Assembly (NCBI GenBank): GCA_045646365.1
Contig: JAZRKP010000089.1
Coordinates: 1 to 35,829 of the forward strand
DNA from: SIG454 sp045646365
GTDB lineage: Bacteria > Bacillota > Clostridia > Monoglobales > Monoglobaceae
Length of the DNA: 35,829 bases
Direction: 5' to 3'
In this document: piece after piece, positions 6,921 through 15,062 of the stretch
How the letters are laid out: every line of letters starts with the position of its first letter
Position numbering within the stretch: the first letter of the stretch is position 1
Made by a program: the position numbers and the translations under genes
The notes under the pieces: generated by a model
Told to the model about the DNA's origin: nothing
Seen by the model: the letters and a program-made list of their open reading frames with translations, nothing else
The model's database searches: none

Positions 6921-8282
6921 ATGAATATACCCTTTTTATCAAGCTTGAAGGTTTTCTTGCCCGACAGTGAGGTTAAAACATTTAAAGGGGGAATCCACCC
7001 CGGAGATAATAAATCGGCAACAGCGTCTGTTCCGATAATTGATATTCCTGCCCCACAGCAGGTTATTATTCCGTTGTCCCAGCATATCGGGGCACCTGCC
7101 GTTCCTTGTGTTAAGGTTGGTGATTCTGTTTTTGCAGGGCAGAAAATTGCTGATGCTTCAGGATTTATTTCTGCAAACATTCATTCGTCTGTTTCAGGAA
7201 CAGTCAGTGCTATTGAAGAGAGAATGACTCCCTCCGGAGTTATGGTTTCGTCAATCATCATTGACAACGATGGCGAGGATAATAATGAGTTTGAGAACGA
7301 GCCAAGAAACTTTGAAGATTTTTCTCCTGCTGAACTTATTGATATAGTTCGTGAAGCAGGGATTGTTGGTATGGGCGGGGCGGCTTTCCCAACCCATGTT
7401 AAACTCTCTCCGCCTGAAGGAAAAAAGATTGATTATGTTATTGTTAATGGTGCAGAATGTGAGCCTTATCTTACCTCTGACCACAGAGCAATGCTGGAAA
7501 CTCCTATGGAGCTTTTAACAGGTCTTAAAATTCTCCTGCGTATTTTCAATCTTAAAACAGGTTATATCGGTATTGAAAATAACAAGCCTGACGCAATCAA
7601 GCTTCTTACAGACCTTGCTTCAAGGGAGAGAAACTACGAAATTAAAATTGTTCCTCTTAAGGTTAAGTACCCGCAAGGCTCTGAAAAGCATCTTATTAAA
7701 GCAATAACAGACAGAACTGTGCCTGTGGGCAAGCTCCCTATGGATGTTGGTGCGGTTGTTAATAATATTGACACCTGTGCTGCTATTGCAAGAGCCGTGG
7801 TTTATGGAATGCCGCTCATTTCCCGAATTGTTACTGTTACGGGAGACTCGCTTAAAAAGGCGGCTAATGTCCGTGTCAGAATAGGAACTCCGTTCTCCCA
7901 CATCATCGAGGCAATCGGTGGACTTAAATCCCACCCGAAGAAAGTTATTATGGGCGGACCTATGATGGGACTTGCTGTTCCTGATTTAGATGTGCCTGTT
8001 ATAAAGGGAACATCCGGTATTCTTACCCTTTCAAAACGGTCAGCTCTGCTCAGAGATGAGAATATCTGTATCCGTTGCGGAAAGTGTGTAAGTGCTTGTC
8101 CTATGCAGCTTATGCCTCTTTACTTAAAGGAAGCGGCAATGGCTGATGACTTTGACAAGCTTAAAAAATTAAATGTAAACAACTGTATTGAATGTGGCTC
8201 TTGTTCATTTGTCTGCCCTGGTGCAAACAATCCTGCACAGAGCATAAAAATTGCGAAGATAAAGCTTCGTAACAGAGCCTAA
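6921..8282 (+). CDS. rnfC: Rnf complex subunit C (NADH/FMN- and Fe-S-binding)
   Basis: RnfC is the peripheral subunit of the membrane Rnf complex, which couples ferredoxin oxidation with NAD+ reduction to Na+ or H+ export. At 453 aa it is of the compact Firmicutes size. It has a biotinyl-like N-terminal region (HSSVSGTVSAIEER) and a nucleotide/flavin-binding GMGGAAFPTHVK segment near residue 150. The NGAECEPYLTSDHR motif follows. Two [4Fe-4S] motifs lie at about residues 383-393 (CIRCGKCVSAC) and 422-432 (CIECGSCSFVC). AAAGGAAG precedes the ATG. It is the first gene of rnfCDGEAB, in the usual clostridial order. Confidence 0.97.
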   Translation: MNIPFLSSLKVFLPDSEVKTFKGGIHPGDNKSATASVPIIDIPAPQQVIIPLSQHIGAPAVPCVKVGDSVFAGQKIADASGFISANIHSSVSGTVSAIEERMTPSGVMVSSIIIDNDGEDNNEFENEPRNFEDFSPAELIDIVREAGIVGMGGAAFPTHVKLSPPEGKKIDYVIVNGAECEPYLTSDHRAMLETPMELLTGLKILLRIFNLKTGYIGIENNKPDAIKLLTDLASRERNYEIKIVPLKVKYPQGSEKHLIKAITDRTVPVGKLPMDVGAVVNNIDTCAAIARAVVYGMPLISRIVTVTGDSLKKAANVRVRIGTPFSHIIEAIGGLKSHPKKVIMGGPMMGLAVPDLDVPVIKGTSGILTLSKRSALLRDENICIRCGKCVSACPMQLMPLYLKEAAMADDFDKLKKLNVNNCIECGSCSFVCPGANNPAQSIKIAKIKLRNRA

Positions 8283-8297
8283 GGAGGGAATCAGGAT

Positions 8298-9269
8298 ATG
8301 AATAATTACTCAAACGAACTTATAGTTTCTCACTCACCTCATATCATAACTCCCGTTTCCATAAAGAGGATTATGACATATGTTGTTATCGCTCTCATCC
8401 CATCGCTCATTTCAGCTGTTATTGTCTTTGGCGTAAGGGCACTTTTCCTCGCCTTTGTATGCTGTTTTGCCTGTGCAGGATGTGAATATCTCTGGAACAG
8501 AATTTTGAAAAAGGAAAACACTCTTTCCGATATGAGTGCTATCGTTACAGGACTTATTCTCGCTCTTAATCTGCCTGTTACTTTGCCATTCTATATGGCT
8601 GTGATTGCATCATTTTTTGCAATAATCATAGTAAAGCAGTTTTTCGGCGGTCTCGGTCATAATTTTATGAACCCCGCTCTTGCCGCAAGAGCCTTTCTTC
8701 TGGCGTCCTGGGCAGGGGCTATGACAACTTTTGCAGACCCCGGCGAGGCAATCAACCTTTTCGGAAACGCAGATATCATAACATCTGCAACCCCACTTGG
8801 AATTTTAAAAGAGGGAAGCGGTAGTCTCCCGTCATATTTTGACCTTTTTATGGGAAATGTCGGCGGTTCTATGGGTGAAACATCTACCCTTGCTATTTTA
8901 ATCGGGGCGGCGTTTCTGGTTTATAAAAAAGTTATATCTTTAAACACACCTCTGTCTTATCTCCTGACACTCTTCGTTTTAGGATACATAGGCGGAGACA
9001 GCGGTCTTTTCCATATTTTATCGGGAGGGGTTATGTTTGGTGCTTTCTTTATGGCAACAGACTACACAACAACCCCAACGACCCGTCTCGGACAGACTGT
9101 TTTCGGTATAGGTTGCGGTCTTATCACATTTGTTATAAGAAAATGGGGCGGATACCCCGAAGGTGTTACATATGCAATCCTTCTTATGAATGTTGCAACA
9201 CCGCTTATTGATAAGTATATTCAGCCAAAAACCTTTGGTGAAATAAAGGAGGTAAAGGTAAATGAGTAA
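8298..9269 (+). CDS. rnfD: Rnf complex membrane subunit D
   Basis: RnfD is an integral membrane subunit related to NqrB, carrying covalently bound FMN and forming part of the ion/electron path. The 323-aa protein has roughly nine to ten hydrophobic segments. The covalent flavinylation motif SATPLG, with the Thr near residue 165, follows NADIITSA. A GGAGGG site lies 15 nt downstream of the rnfC stop and serves this ATG. The 3' end overlaps rnfG by 8 nt (ATGAGTAA), consistent with coupled translation. Confidence 0.96.
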   Translation: MNNYSNELIVSHSPHIITPVSIKRIMTYVVIALIPSLISAVIVFGVRALFLAFVCCFACAGCEYLWNRILKKENTLSDMSAIVTGLILALNLPVTLPFYMAVIASFFAIIIVKQFFGGLGHNFMNPALAARAFLLASWAGAMTTFADPGEAINLFGNADIITSATPLGILKEGSGSLPSYFDLFMGNVGGSMGETSTLAILIGAAFLVYKKVISLNTPLSYLLTLFVLGYIGGDSGLFHILSGGVMFGAFFMATDYTTTPTTRLGQTVFGIGCGLITFVIRKWGGYPEGVTYAILLMNVATPLIDKYIQPKTFGEIKEVKVNE

Positions 9270-9984
9270 ATTTTCAGTCGCATTAAGACTCTTTATAATT
9301 ACCGCAGTTGCCGCACTCCTTCTTGCATTTGCAAATATGCTTACTGCACCTGTTACAAAAGCTAATCAGGAAAAAGCGTTTAACGAAGCACTGGCTAAAG
9401 CACTTCCCGAAGCCAAGGAATTTTATTCTGTTGACCCGGGAGCTTATGACTCCTCAGTTATAATCAATTCAATCAACGCAGGTTATGCGGATAAAGAGCA
9501 TAAAAATCTTAAAGGTTATGTCGTTATGGCAACATCCCCTGACGGATATGGCGGAGAAGTCGGTGTTGTTGTTGGAATTGATACTGACAACAAAGTAACA
9601 AAAGTTTTGATTTCAAGTCCGTTTTCGGAAACTCCGGGACTTGGGGCAAAGGCAAAAAATCCTGAATTTCTTGACCAGTTCGAGGGCAAATCCGGCGAAC
9701 TTGAGGTTGTTAAACGGGAAGCCGGCAAAGACGGTGAAATCAGTGCAATCACAAGTGCGACAATCACTTCAAAAGCCGTTACAAGCTGTGTAAATGCGGC
9801 ACTTGATGTTGTTCGCCTTAATTCAGCAAAAACAACCAACACTGCCGAAGAAATCCATAAAGCCGCAGACGAAATTAAAAAACAGAGTGATGCGGAAAAT
9901 GAGGCTATAAGCGAAATCCGCAAAGATGAGCCAACGCCTATTATAATTGACGAAGACGAAAAGGAGGGGCAGGAAAATGAATAA
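9262..9984 (+). CDS. rnfG: Rnf complex flavoprotein subunit G
   Basis: RnfG (NqrC-like) carries a covalent FMN and is anchored by one N-terminal membrane helix (residues ~7-28, RLFIITAVAALLLAFANML). The FMN-binding domain contains YGGEVGVVVGID and the flavinylation segment ISAITSATITSKAV, with a modified-Thr consensus close to S(T)GAT. The tail from about residue 190 is highly charged (Lys/Glu-rich) and longer than the core domain needs. It overlaps rnfD upstream and rnfE downstream, each by 8 nt. Confidence 0.95.
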   Translation: MSKFSVALRLFIITAVAALLLAFANMLTAPVTKANQEKAFNEALAKALPEAKEFYSVDPGAYDSSVIINSINAGYADKEHKNLKGYVVMATSPDGYGGEVGVVVGIDTDNKVTKVLISSPFSETPGLGAKAKNPEFLDQFEGKSGELEVVKREAGKDGEISAITSATITSKAVTSCVNAALDVVRLNSAKTTNTAEEIHKAADEIKKQSDAENEAISEIRKDEPTPIIIDEDEKEGQENE

Positions 9985-10591
9985 TAAAAATGTATTTTTA
10001 AACGGTCTCCTGAAAGAAAACCCCACCTTCGTTCTCCTTTTGGGTATGTGTCCGACTCTTGCGGTTACAACGGGTGTTATTGATGCTATGGGAATGGGAC
10101 TTTCAACTGCTTTCGTTCTTATCTGCTCCAATATATTCATTTCTCTTTTGAGAAAGTTTATCCCTGACACTGTTCGTATTGCAGCTTATGTTGTCATTAT
10201 TGCAAGCTTTGTTACCATTGTTGAAATGTTTATGAAAGCATATCTTCCTGCACTTTCCGAGTCGCTTGGAATGTTTATTCCTCTTATAGTTGTTAACTGT
10301 ATTATTCTTGGCAGAGCAGAGGCTTTTGCTTCAAAGAACGGTATCGTTTCATCTATATTTGACGGGCTTGGCATGGGACTTGGATTTACCGGTGCTCTGG
10401 TTCTTATTGCATTCTTCCGTGAACTTCTCGGAGCAGGAACCCTCTTTGGTCTCCCAGTTCTCGGCAGAAATTTTCAGGGTGCAAGCATTATGATAATGGC
10501 TCCCGGTGCGTTTTTCACTTTAGGAATTATTCTGGCAGTTATAAACATCATATCCGCCAAGAAAAAAGGAGGGGATAAGAATGCTTTCTAA
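9977..10591 (+). CDS. rnfE: Rnf complex membrane subunit E
   Basis: RnfE is an integral subunit homologous to NqrD and to RnfA, with about six transmembrane helices. I choose the ATG at 9977 (MNNKNVFLNG). It follows AAGGAGGGG by 8 nt and gives the normal N-terminus; the longer reading from 9947 would lie inside rnfG. The protein is 204 aa and contains LLGMCPTLAVTTG and the conserved IIVNC/IILGR-type segment. It overlaps rnfA by 11 nt. Confidence 0.95.
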   Translation: MNNKNVFLNGLLKENPTFVLLLGMCPTLAVTTGVIDAMGMGLSTAFVLICSNIFISLLRKFIPDTVRIAAYVVIIASFVTIVEMFMKAYLPALSESLGMFIPLIVVNCIILGRAEAFASKNGIVSSIFDGLGMGLGFTGALVLIAFFRELLGAGTLFGLPVLGRNFQGASIMIMAPGAFFTLGIILAVINIISAKKKGGDKNAF

Positions 10592-11159
10592 TTTGCTTAT
10601 TTTATCAGTTGGTGCAATTTTAATTGAAAACTTTGTTCTTGTTCAGTTTATGGGAATATGTCCGTTCCTTGGTGTTTCCAAAAAGGTTGAAACTGCAACA
10701 GGAATGGGACTTGCCGTGGTTTTTGTTATGGCTTGTGCCTCAGTTATAACCTATTTTGTTAACAAGCTTTTAGTCCTTTTGGGTATTGAATATCTCCAGA
10801 CTATCGCTTTCATTCTGGTTATTGCCGTTCTTGTTCAGTTTGTTGAAATGTTTCTTCGGAAATCCGTTCCTGCGCTTTATAGCTCTTTGGGAATCTATCT
10901 TCCGCTTATAACAACAAACTGTGCGGTTCTGGGTGTTGCAATCCTGAATGTAACAAAAGGTCTTAACTTTGTTGAATCACTGGTTTACGGTGCTATGGCA
11001 GGTGTCGGTTTCACTCTTGCGATTATTCTCTTAGCCGGAGTCCGTGAACGGTTAGAAAGTTCAAACATTCCTGATTTTTTAAAGGGAATGCCGATAACTC
11101 TCATTACAGCAGGTCTTCTGTCCGTTGCATTTATGGGCTTTTCCGGACTGTCATTTTAA
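10581..11159 (+). CDS. rnfA: Rnf complex membrane subunit A
   Basis: RnfA (NqrE-like) is a six-helix membrane protein that pairs with RnfE in inverted topology. Together they hold an intramembrane iron-sulfur centre through conserved cysteines in the GICPFLGVSK and TTNCAVLGVA segments, both visible here. The 192-aa length is typical. The ribosome site AAAGGAGGGG lies within the end of rnfE. Confidence 0.96.
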   Translation: MLSNLLILSVGAILIENFVLVQFMGICPFLGVSKKVETATGMGLAVVFVMACASVITYFVNKLLVLLGIEYLQTIAFILVIAVLVQFVEMFLRKSVPALYSSLGIYLPLITTNCAVLGVAILNVTKGLNFVESLVYGAMAGVGFTLAIILLAGVRERLESSNIPDFLKGMPITLITAGLLSVAFMGFSGLSF

Positions 11160-11174
11160 AAGGAGGTAAACATT

Positions 11175-12002
11175 ATGGAAATACTTTTCCCAATTATTAT
11201 TGTCGGAGGAATGGGTCTGATTTTTGGAGCACTCCTCTCTGTTGCCTCTAAGAAGTTTGCCGTTAAGGTTGACGAAAGAGTTCCGAAAATCATTGACGCT
11301 TTGCCCGGTGCAAACTGTGGCGGTTGCGGATATGCCGGTTGCGGAGCTTACGCCGAGGCGATTGTCAATGATGGTGCAAAAACCAATCTTTGTCCTTCGG
11401 GCGGTTCTTCTTCCGCATTAAAGATTGCCGAAATTATGGGCACAGAAGCTCTAGAGGTTGTTCCTAAAGTTGCAAGGGTTATGTGTAGCGGAACAACTGA
11501 CTGCGCTAAAACCAAATATATATATGTTGGCGAAAACGATTGCCACAGTGCTATGAAATTAGGCGGTGGTCCAAAAAGTTGTACCTATGGGTGTCTTGGA
11601 CTTGGCTCTTGTGCCAAAGTCTGCGACAGAGACGCCATTTCTATCGTAAACGGCGTCGCAGTTGTTGACCGTGATAAGTGCGGAGCTTGTGGACAATGCG
11701 TTGCCGAATGTCCGAAAAATATTATCGAGTTGGTTAACGCCGATGTTTCTTATGCCGTTTCCTGCAAATCAAAGGATAAGGGCAAAAAGGTGAAATCCGT
11801 TTGCGATGTAGGTTGTATCGGTTGCGGAATTTGTGCTAAGGTTTGTCTCGCTGAGGCTATTACTCTTAGCGATAATCTGGCAGTTATTGACCCTGAAAAA
11901 TGTGCAAACTGCGGTATGTGTGCTGAAAAATGCCCACAGAAAATCATTGATTTTGTTTCTGTTCCTGACACCGAGGATTTGGACGCTTTCGTGAGAGTTT
12001 AA
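11175..12002 (+). CDS. rnfB: Rnf complex Fe-S subunit B
   Basis: RnfB accepts electrons from reduced ferredoxin. It has one N-terminal membrane helix (residues ~3-24). The Fe-S domain begins ANCGGCGYAGCGAYA near residue 48. Several ferredoxin-type clusters follow: SCTYGCLGLGSCAKVC, CGACGQCVAECP, CIGCGICAKVC and CANCGMCAEKCP. The length of 275 aa matches clostridial RnfB. AAAGGAGGTAAAC precedes the ATG. It is the last gene of the operon; no strong terminator follows directly, and the next promoter starts 33 nt downstream. Confidence 0.96.
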   Translation: MEILFPIIIVGGMGLIFGALLSVASKKFAVKVDERVPKIIDALPGANCGGCGYAGCGAYAEAIVNDGAKTNLCPSGGSSSALKIAEIMGTEALEVVPKVARVMCSGTTDCAKTKYIYVGENDCHSAMKLGGGPKSCTYGCLGLGSCAKVCDRDAISIVNGVAVVDRDKCGACGQCVAECPKNIIELVNADVSYAVSCKSKDKGKKVKSVCDVGCIGCGICAKVCLAEAITLSDNLAVIDPEKCANCGMCAEKCPQKIIDFVSVPDTEDLDAFVRV

Positions 12003-12029
12003 TCAAGGACACAAAAATTTAATATTTTT

Positions 12030-12063
12030 TCCGGTTTACACCGGAGCAAAAATGTGATATAAT
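12030..12063 (+). promoter_or_regulatory. sigma-A promoter for the structured RNA, -35 embedded in a dyad
   Basis: TTTACA (12035-12040) and TATAAT (12058-12063) are separated by 17 bp. The -35 sits in the centre of a perfect 6-bp dyad (TCCGGT-TTAC-ACCGGA, 12030-12045), which could be a repressor operator. Transcription is predicted to start near 12070. Confidence 0.75.
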
Positions 12064-12065
12064 TA

Positions 12066-12370
12066 AGTCTGACTTATGTCAGACTTTCAGACTGCCTATA
12101 AACTTGTTCTACCGCAAGCAAAAAATGATATAAAGGAAAATATGTAGAGACAGGCGATTTCGACTGTCCGCATAAAATATCAGTAAAACAGCAAGGAAAA
12201 CATCGAGATTTCCTTGCCGTTGCTTGCTTTTCGCAAAATCGTTCTCTGGAGTACCATCGTACGCCGACGAAAACGATTTTGCAAAATATACCTGCGTTTT
12301 TAGGCATCTGACCCAGCGTGTCGATTAAATCAATACGCTGTAAGTCTGACTTATGTCAGACTTTTTATTT
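12066..12370 (+). ncRNA. candidate structured non-coding RNA or attenuating leader (~300 nt)
   Basis: This stretch lies between a promoter and an intrinsic terminator and has no convincing protein. It contains nested helices. The 5' hairpin has arms AGTCTGAC/GTCAGACT (12066-12085). A long-range closing helix pairs 12088-12098 with 12301-12310 with one bulge. Inside it, 12114-12121 pairs perfectly with 12220-12227, enclosing an arm built from 12126-12131/12177-12182, 12141-12144/12171-12174 and 12149-12153/12164-12168. A 9-bp hairpin lies at 12191-12217. An 11-bp helix pairs 12233-12243 with 12272-12282. A 3' hairpin spans 12314-12340. The 5' hairpin is repeated exactly as the terminator stem, so terminator and 5' hairpin could exchange partners. 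An alternative is an IS200/IS605-type palindrome-ended element. I do not recognise a known riboswitch. Function unknown. Confidence 0.6.
12342..12370 (+). terminator. intrinsic terminator ending the structured RNA, just upstream of the SLH gene
   Basis: AGTCTGAC (12343-12350) and GTCAGACT (12355-12362) form an 8-bp stem with a TTAT loop followed by TTTTATTTT. The same 20-bp palindrome occurs at 12066-12085. It ends only about 20 nt before the next gene's TTG start, so it may act as an attenuator for that gene. Confidence 0.8.
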
Positions 12371-12388
12371 TGAAAAGGATTGATTATT

Positions 12389-14941
12389 TTGAAATTTTTA
12401 AAACCGCTTTCTTTTTTAATTGCGTTAGCACTATCCACCACCTCAGTTTCCGCCTCAATACTCGGTCCAACATTTATAAACGGGTATACATCAAAAATTG
12501 GTGAGGATACTTATTTTTGCAATAATACCTATTTAAGCGACCAGAGCGGAGTTGGCTTACAGACAGAAAATTATATAACCTACACTCCAAACGAAAGCAT
12601 CACCGCTCTTTTCGGCTATGGTGATAAGCTATACGGCTCACTTGCCAAAACCGAGGTTATTGCAGACCGCTTATTAGGTCAGGGCGTTGATATTATCGGC
12701 GGTATAAACGCTGACTACTTTTCCTTTGAAACGGGCGTTCCTATGAGTAATCTCATTATAGACGGCGAGATTATTTCAAAAGACGGAACCGCAACCTATG
12801 GCTTTGGTCTTGACGAAAACGGAAAGCCATTCACAGGTGAATGTTATATTTCCGCAACCCTGAAGCGTGCTGACGGACGAGTTATGAACATTGAATGTAT
12901 CAACAAATACCGCCAGCCGTACGCTATGTATCTTTTAAATAACGATTTTGGCACAGAAACACACGGGAAAACTTTAGGACTTGATATTATAATTGAGGCT
13001 GACACAGACAGACTCAAAATCGGCGAGACACTCAAAGGAACTGTTACCTACGCTCAGTGTTACGAAGGCTCCATAAAAATACCTGAAAATACCTTTGTTT
13101 TGACTCTTGATGTAAACGCACCTATGTTTAATGATATTGCAGACATTGCCGTTGGTGAAGAGGTTGAGATTTCTGTTTCTGCACCAAACGACCCAAGATG
13201 GGAAACCGCTTCTATGGGAATGGGCTCAACAGGTGAATATATTTTGTCAGGCGGAGTCGTTACTCCTAACCTGCCCACAGGTGCACATCCAAGAACTGCA
13301 ATCGGATTTAAGGAAAACGGAGATATTGTTTTATACACAATCGACGGCCGTCAAAGCGGATACAGTTACGGGGTTAAGCTTTCAACCCTTGCCGAAAGAA
13401 TGAAGGAGCTTGGCTGTGTTGAGGCAATAAACCTTGACGGCGGTGGGTCAACCTCGATTGTAGCAAGAATGCCCGGTGATGACGGAATTTCGCTTATGAA
13501 TATTCCCTCCGACAAAAACGGGAGAAAGGTTTCTACAAATATATTCCTCAAAAACAATCTCCCTGAAACAAACAAGTTAGGTCAGCTTATGATTTATCCT
13601 GCGAGAGTGCCTTATATAATGAAGGGTGCAAGCCAGACATTTTCTGTCAAAGCATCGGATACGGGGTATCACGCAATGTCTCTACCATCAAAGGCTGAAT
13701 TTCAGGTGGAGGGGAACAAAAAAAGCCTTATAACAAGCGACGGCGTCTTCACTGCCCTTGACAGCGGAACAGTGATTGTTACTGCATCATACGGCAACAT
13801 CAGCGCAAGCCGTGAGGTGGTTTGTGTTGAAACACCAACAGGAATTTCTGTAAAAGACGAAAAAACAGGCGAGAATCTTTCCTCAATTAAGATTAAAAGA
13901 AACGAGGAAATAAATCTTTCCGCTATTCCCTCATTTGGATATATGGATGTTATTTCAAACGACGAATGTTTTGTGTGGTCGGCTGACGAAAATATCGGAA
14001 CAATCGACCAAAGCGGACGCTTTACTGCCTCCAACTCCATCGGAGCAAGCGGAATAATCTCTGTTTCAGCAGGAGATATGGTTAAGGAAATAAAGGCCTA
14101 TGTTCTCCCTGACGGAACAGAAAGCGAGGACCTTTTATATTCGGTTATAGAAACAGAAATTTCCGACAATAATATTTCAGGAACAATTTCAAACGAATAT
14201 AGTATAGATGTGCAAAAGGAAAATCTTAAAATAACTGCAGACGGGAATGTGCTTGATGTTCAGTTTGACGGAAAGACCTTCTCTGCAAGGCTTCCCGAAA
14301 ATGCTCAAAAAATCCGTATTACTGCGACTAACGATTTAGGATATACCACGGTGTCAGGCTTTACTCAAAATAATGAAACCGTGTACGAAAATCCTTTTAT
14401 TGATACAGAGAAAAACTGGGCGAAGGATATTTTGTCCTATATGTATACTCAGGGACTGGTGAGTGGCGAAAATTCTGCATCAGGACTGATTTATAACCCG
14501 AATAAGGAAATGACACGAAGTGAATTTGCAGTTTTAATCTGTAATTTCCTGAAACTGAATCCTGATGAATATTCTTCGGTTGATGTTCCATATACTGACC
14601 TTGAAGAAATCCCGAAATGGGCAAAAAATCAGTTTAAGGCGCTCTATTCACTGAATATCCTGAAAGGCAGAGATGCAGGTGACGGCACAAGCTATGCCGA
14701 CCCGAAAACGGGAATTTCAAGAGCAGAAGCATTTACTGTTCTTGCAAGACTTTTGCCAAGCGGACTTAAAAAAGTTGAAATTGTCGGAACAGATAAAAAC
14801 GAAATCCCGAGCTGGGCAAAAGACGGATTTAGGATTCTTATGGCAGACGGAACAGTTTCTGGCTATGAAGACGGCAGTCTTAAGCCTCTTAAAAAGCTCA
14901 CTAAGGCAGAAGCAGCAAAGCTTTTATACAATTTATATTAA
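12389..14941 (+). CDS. secreted phosphodiester glycosidase (NAGPA-type) with SLH cell-wall anchor
   Basis: I start this gene at TTG 12389, nine nt after AAAAGGA. It gives MKFLKPLSFLIALALSTTSVSA, a clear signal peptide. Residues ~80-390 form a phosphodiester glycosidase (NAGPA-like, DUF2233) domain with NADYFSFETGVP, TAIGFKENGDIVLYTIDGR and the signature EAINLDGGGSTSIV. About 400-580 are bacterial Ig-like repeats (LSAIPSFGY, VWSADENIGTIDQSGRFTA). The C-terminal ~200 residues are three SLH repeats, seen as WAKDIL, MTRSEFAVLI, WAKNQF, ISRAEAFTVLARL, WAKDGF and LTKAEAAKLLYNLY. These should bind secondary cell-wall polymer, so the protein acts at the surface. The natural substrate in bacteria is uncertain. 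It lies 19 nt after a terminator-like hairpin, so its expression may depend on read-through of the upstream RNA. Confidence 0.93.
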   Translation: MKFLKPLSFLIALALSTTSVSASILGPTFINGYTSKIGEDTYFCNNTYLSDQSGVGLQTENYITYTPNESITALFGYGDKLYGSLAKTEVIADRLLGQGVDIIGGINADYFSFETGVPMSNLIIDGEIISKDGTATYGFGLDENGKPFTGECYISATLKRADGRVMNIECINKYRQPYAMYLLNNDFGTETHGKTLGLDIIIEADTDRLKIGETLKGTVTYAQCYEGSIKIPENTFVLTLDVNAPMFNDIADIAVGEEVEISVSAPNDPRWETASMGMGSTGEYILSGGVVTPNLPTGAHPRTAIGFKENGDIVLYTIDGRQSGYSYGVKLSTLAERMKELGCVEAINLDGGGSTSIVARMPGDDGISLMNIPSDKNGRKVSTNIFLKNNLPETNKLGQLMIYPARVPYIMKGASQTFSVKASDTGYHAMSLPSKAEFQVEGNKKSLITSDGVFTALDSGTVIVTASYGNISASREVVCVETPTGISVKDEKTGENLSSIKIKRNEEINLSAIPSFGYMDVISNDECFVWSADENIGTIDQSGRFTASNSIGASGIISVSAGDMVKEIKAYVLPDGTESEDLLYSVIETEISDNNISGTISNEYSIDVQKENLKITADGNVLDVQFDGKTFSARLPENAQKIRITATNDLGYTTVSGFTQNNETVYENPFIDTEKNWAKDILSYMYTQGLVSGENSASGLIYNPNKEMTRSEFAVLICNFLKLNPDEYSSVDVPYTDLEEIPKWAKNQFKALYSLNILKGRDAGDGTSYADPKTGISRAEAFTVLARLLPSGLKKVEIVGTDKNEIPSWAKDGFRILMADGTVSGYEDGSLKPLKKLTKAEAAKLLYNLY

Positions 14942-14950
14942 AATTAGGCG

Positions 14951-14980
14951 AAAAGATGGTGCAAAAACACCATCTTTTTC
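14951..14980 (+). terminator. intrinsic terminator of the SLH gene
   Basis: A perfect 11-bp stem (AAAAGATGGTG with CACCATCTTTT) closes a CAAAAA loop and is followed by T residues, ten nt after the stop codon. Confidence 0.92.
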
Positions 14981-14992
14981 TGTAAATATTTG

Positions 14993-15021
14993 TTGACAAA
15001 CAGGATAAATTGATGTATATT
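14993..15021 (+). promoter_or_regulatory. sigma-A promoter of uraA-upp
   Basis: TTGACA (14993-14998) and TATATT (15016-15021) are separated by 17 bp. The predicted start is near 15028, leaving a leader of about 35 nt. This is too short for a PyrR-type attenuator. Confidence 0.8.
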
Positions 15022-15062
15022 GAAAGATGAGAAATCAAAATTTTAATAGGGAGGTTTTTCCA

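Noticed and set aside
12074..12307. A 77-codon open frame on the minus strand across the structured region
   Set aside because: No ribosome site, odd composition, and it runs through palindromic arms of the RNA. It is best explained as an accidental frame over a structured element.
12066..12370. A known riboswitch (c-di-AMP, c-di-GMP, cobalamin) or tmRNA/RNase P/SRP RNA
   Set aside because: None of their conserved core sequences that I know are present. The cell-wall gene downstream would suit c-di-AMP control, but the sequence does not.
15022..15062. PyrR or uracil-responsive attenuator before uraA
   Set aside because: The leader between predicted start and ATG is only ~35 nt and has no terminator/anti-terminator pair.
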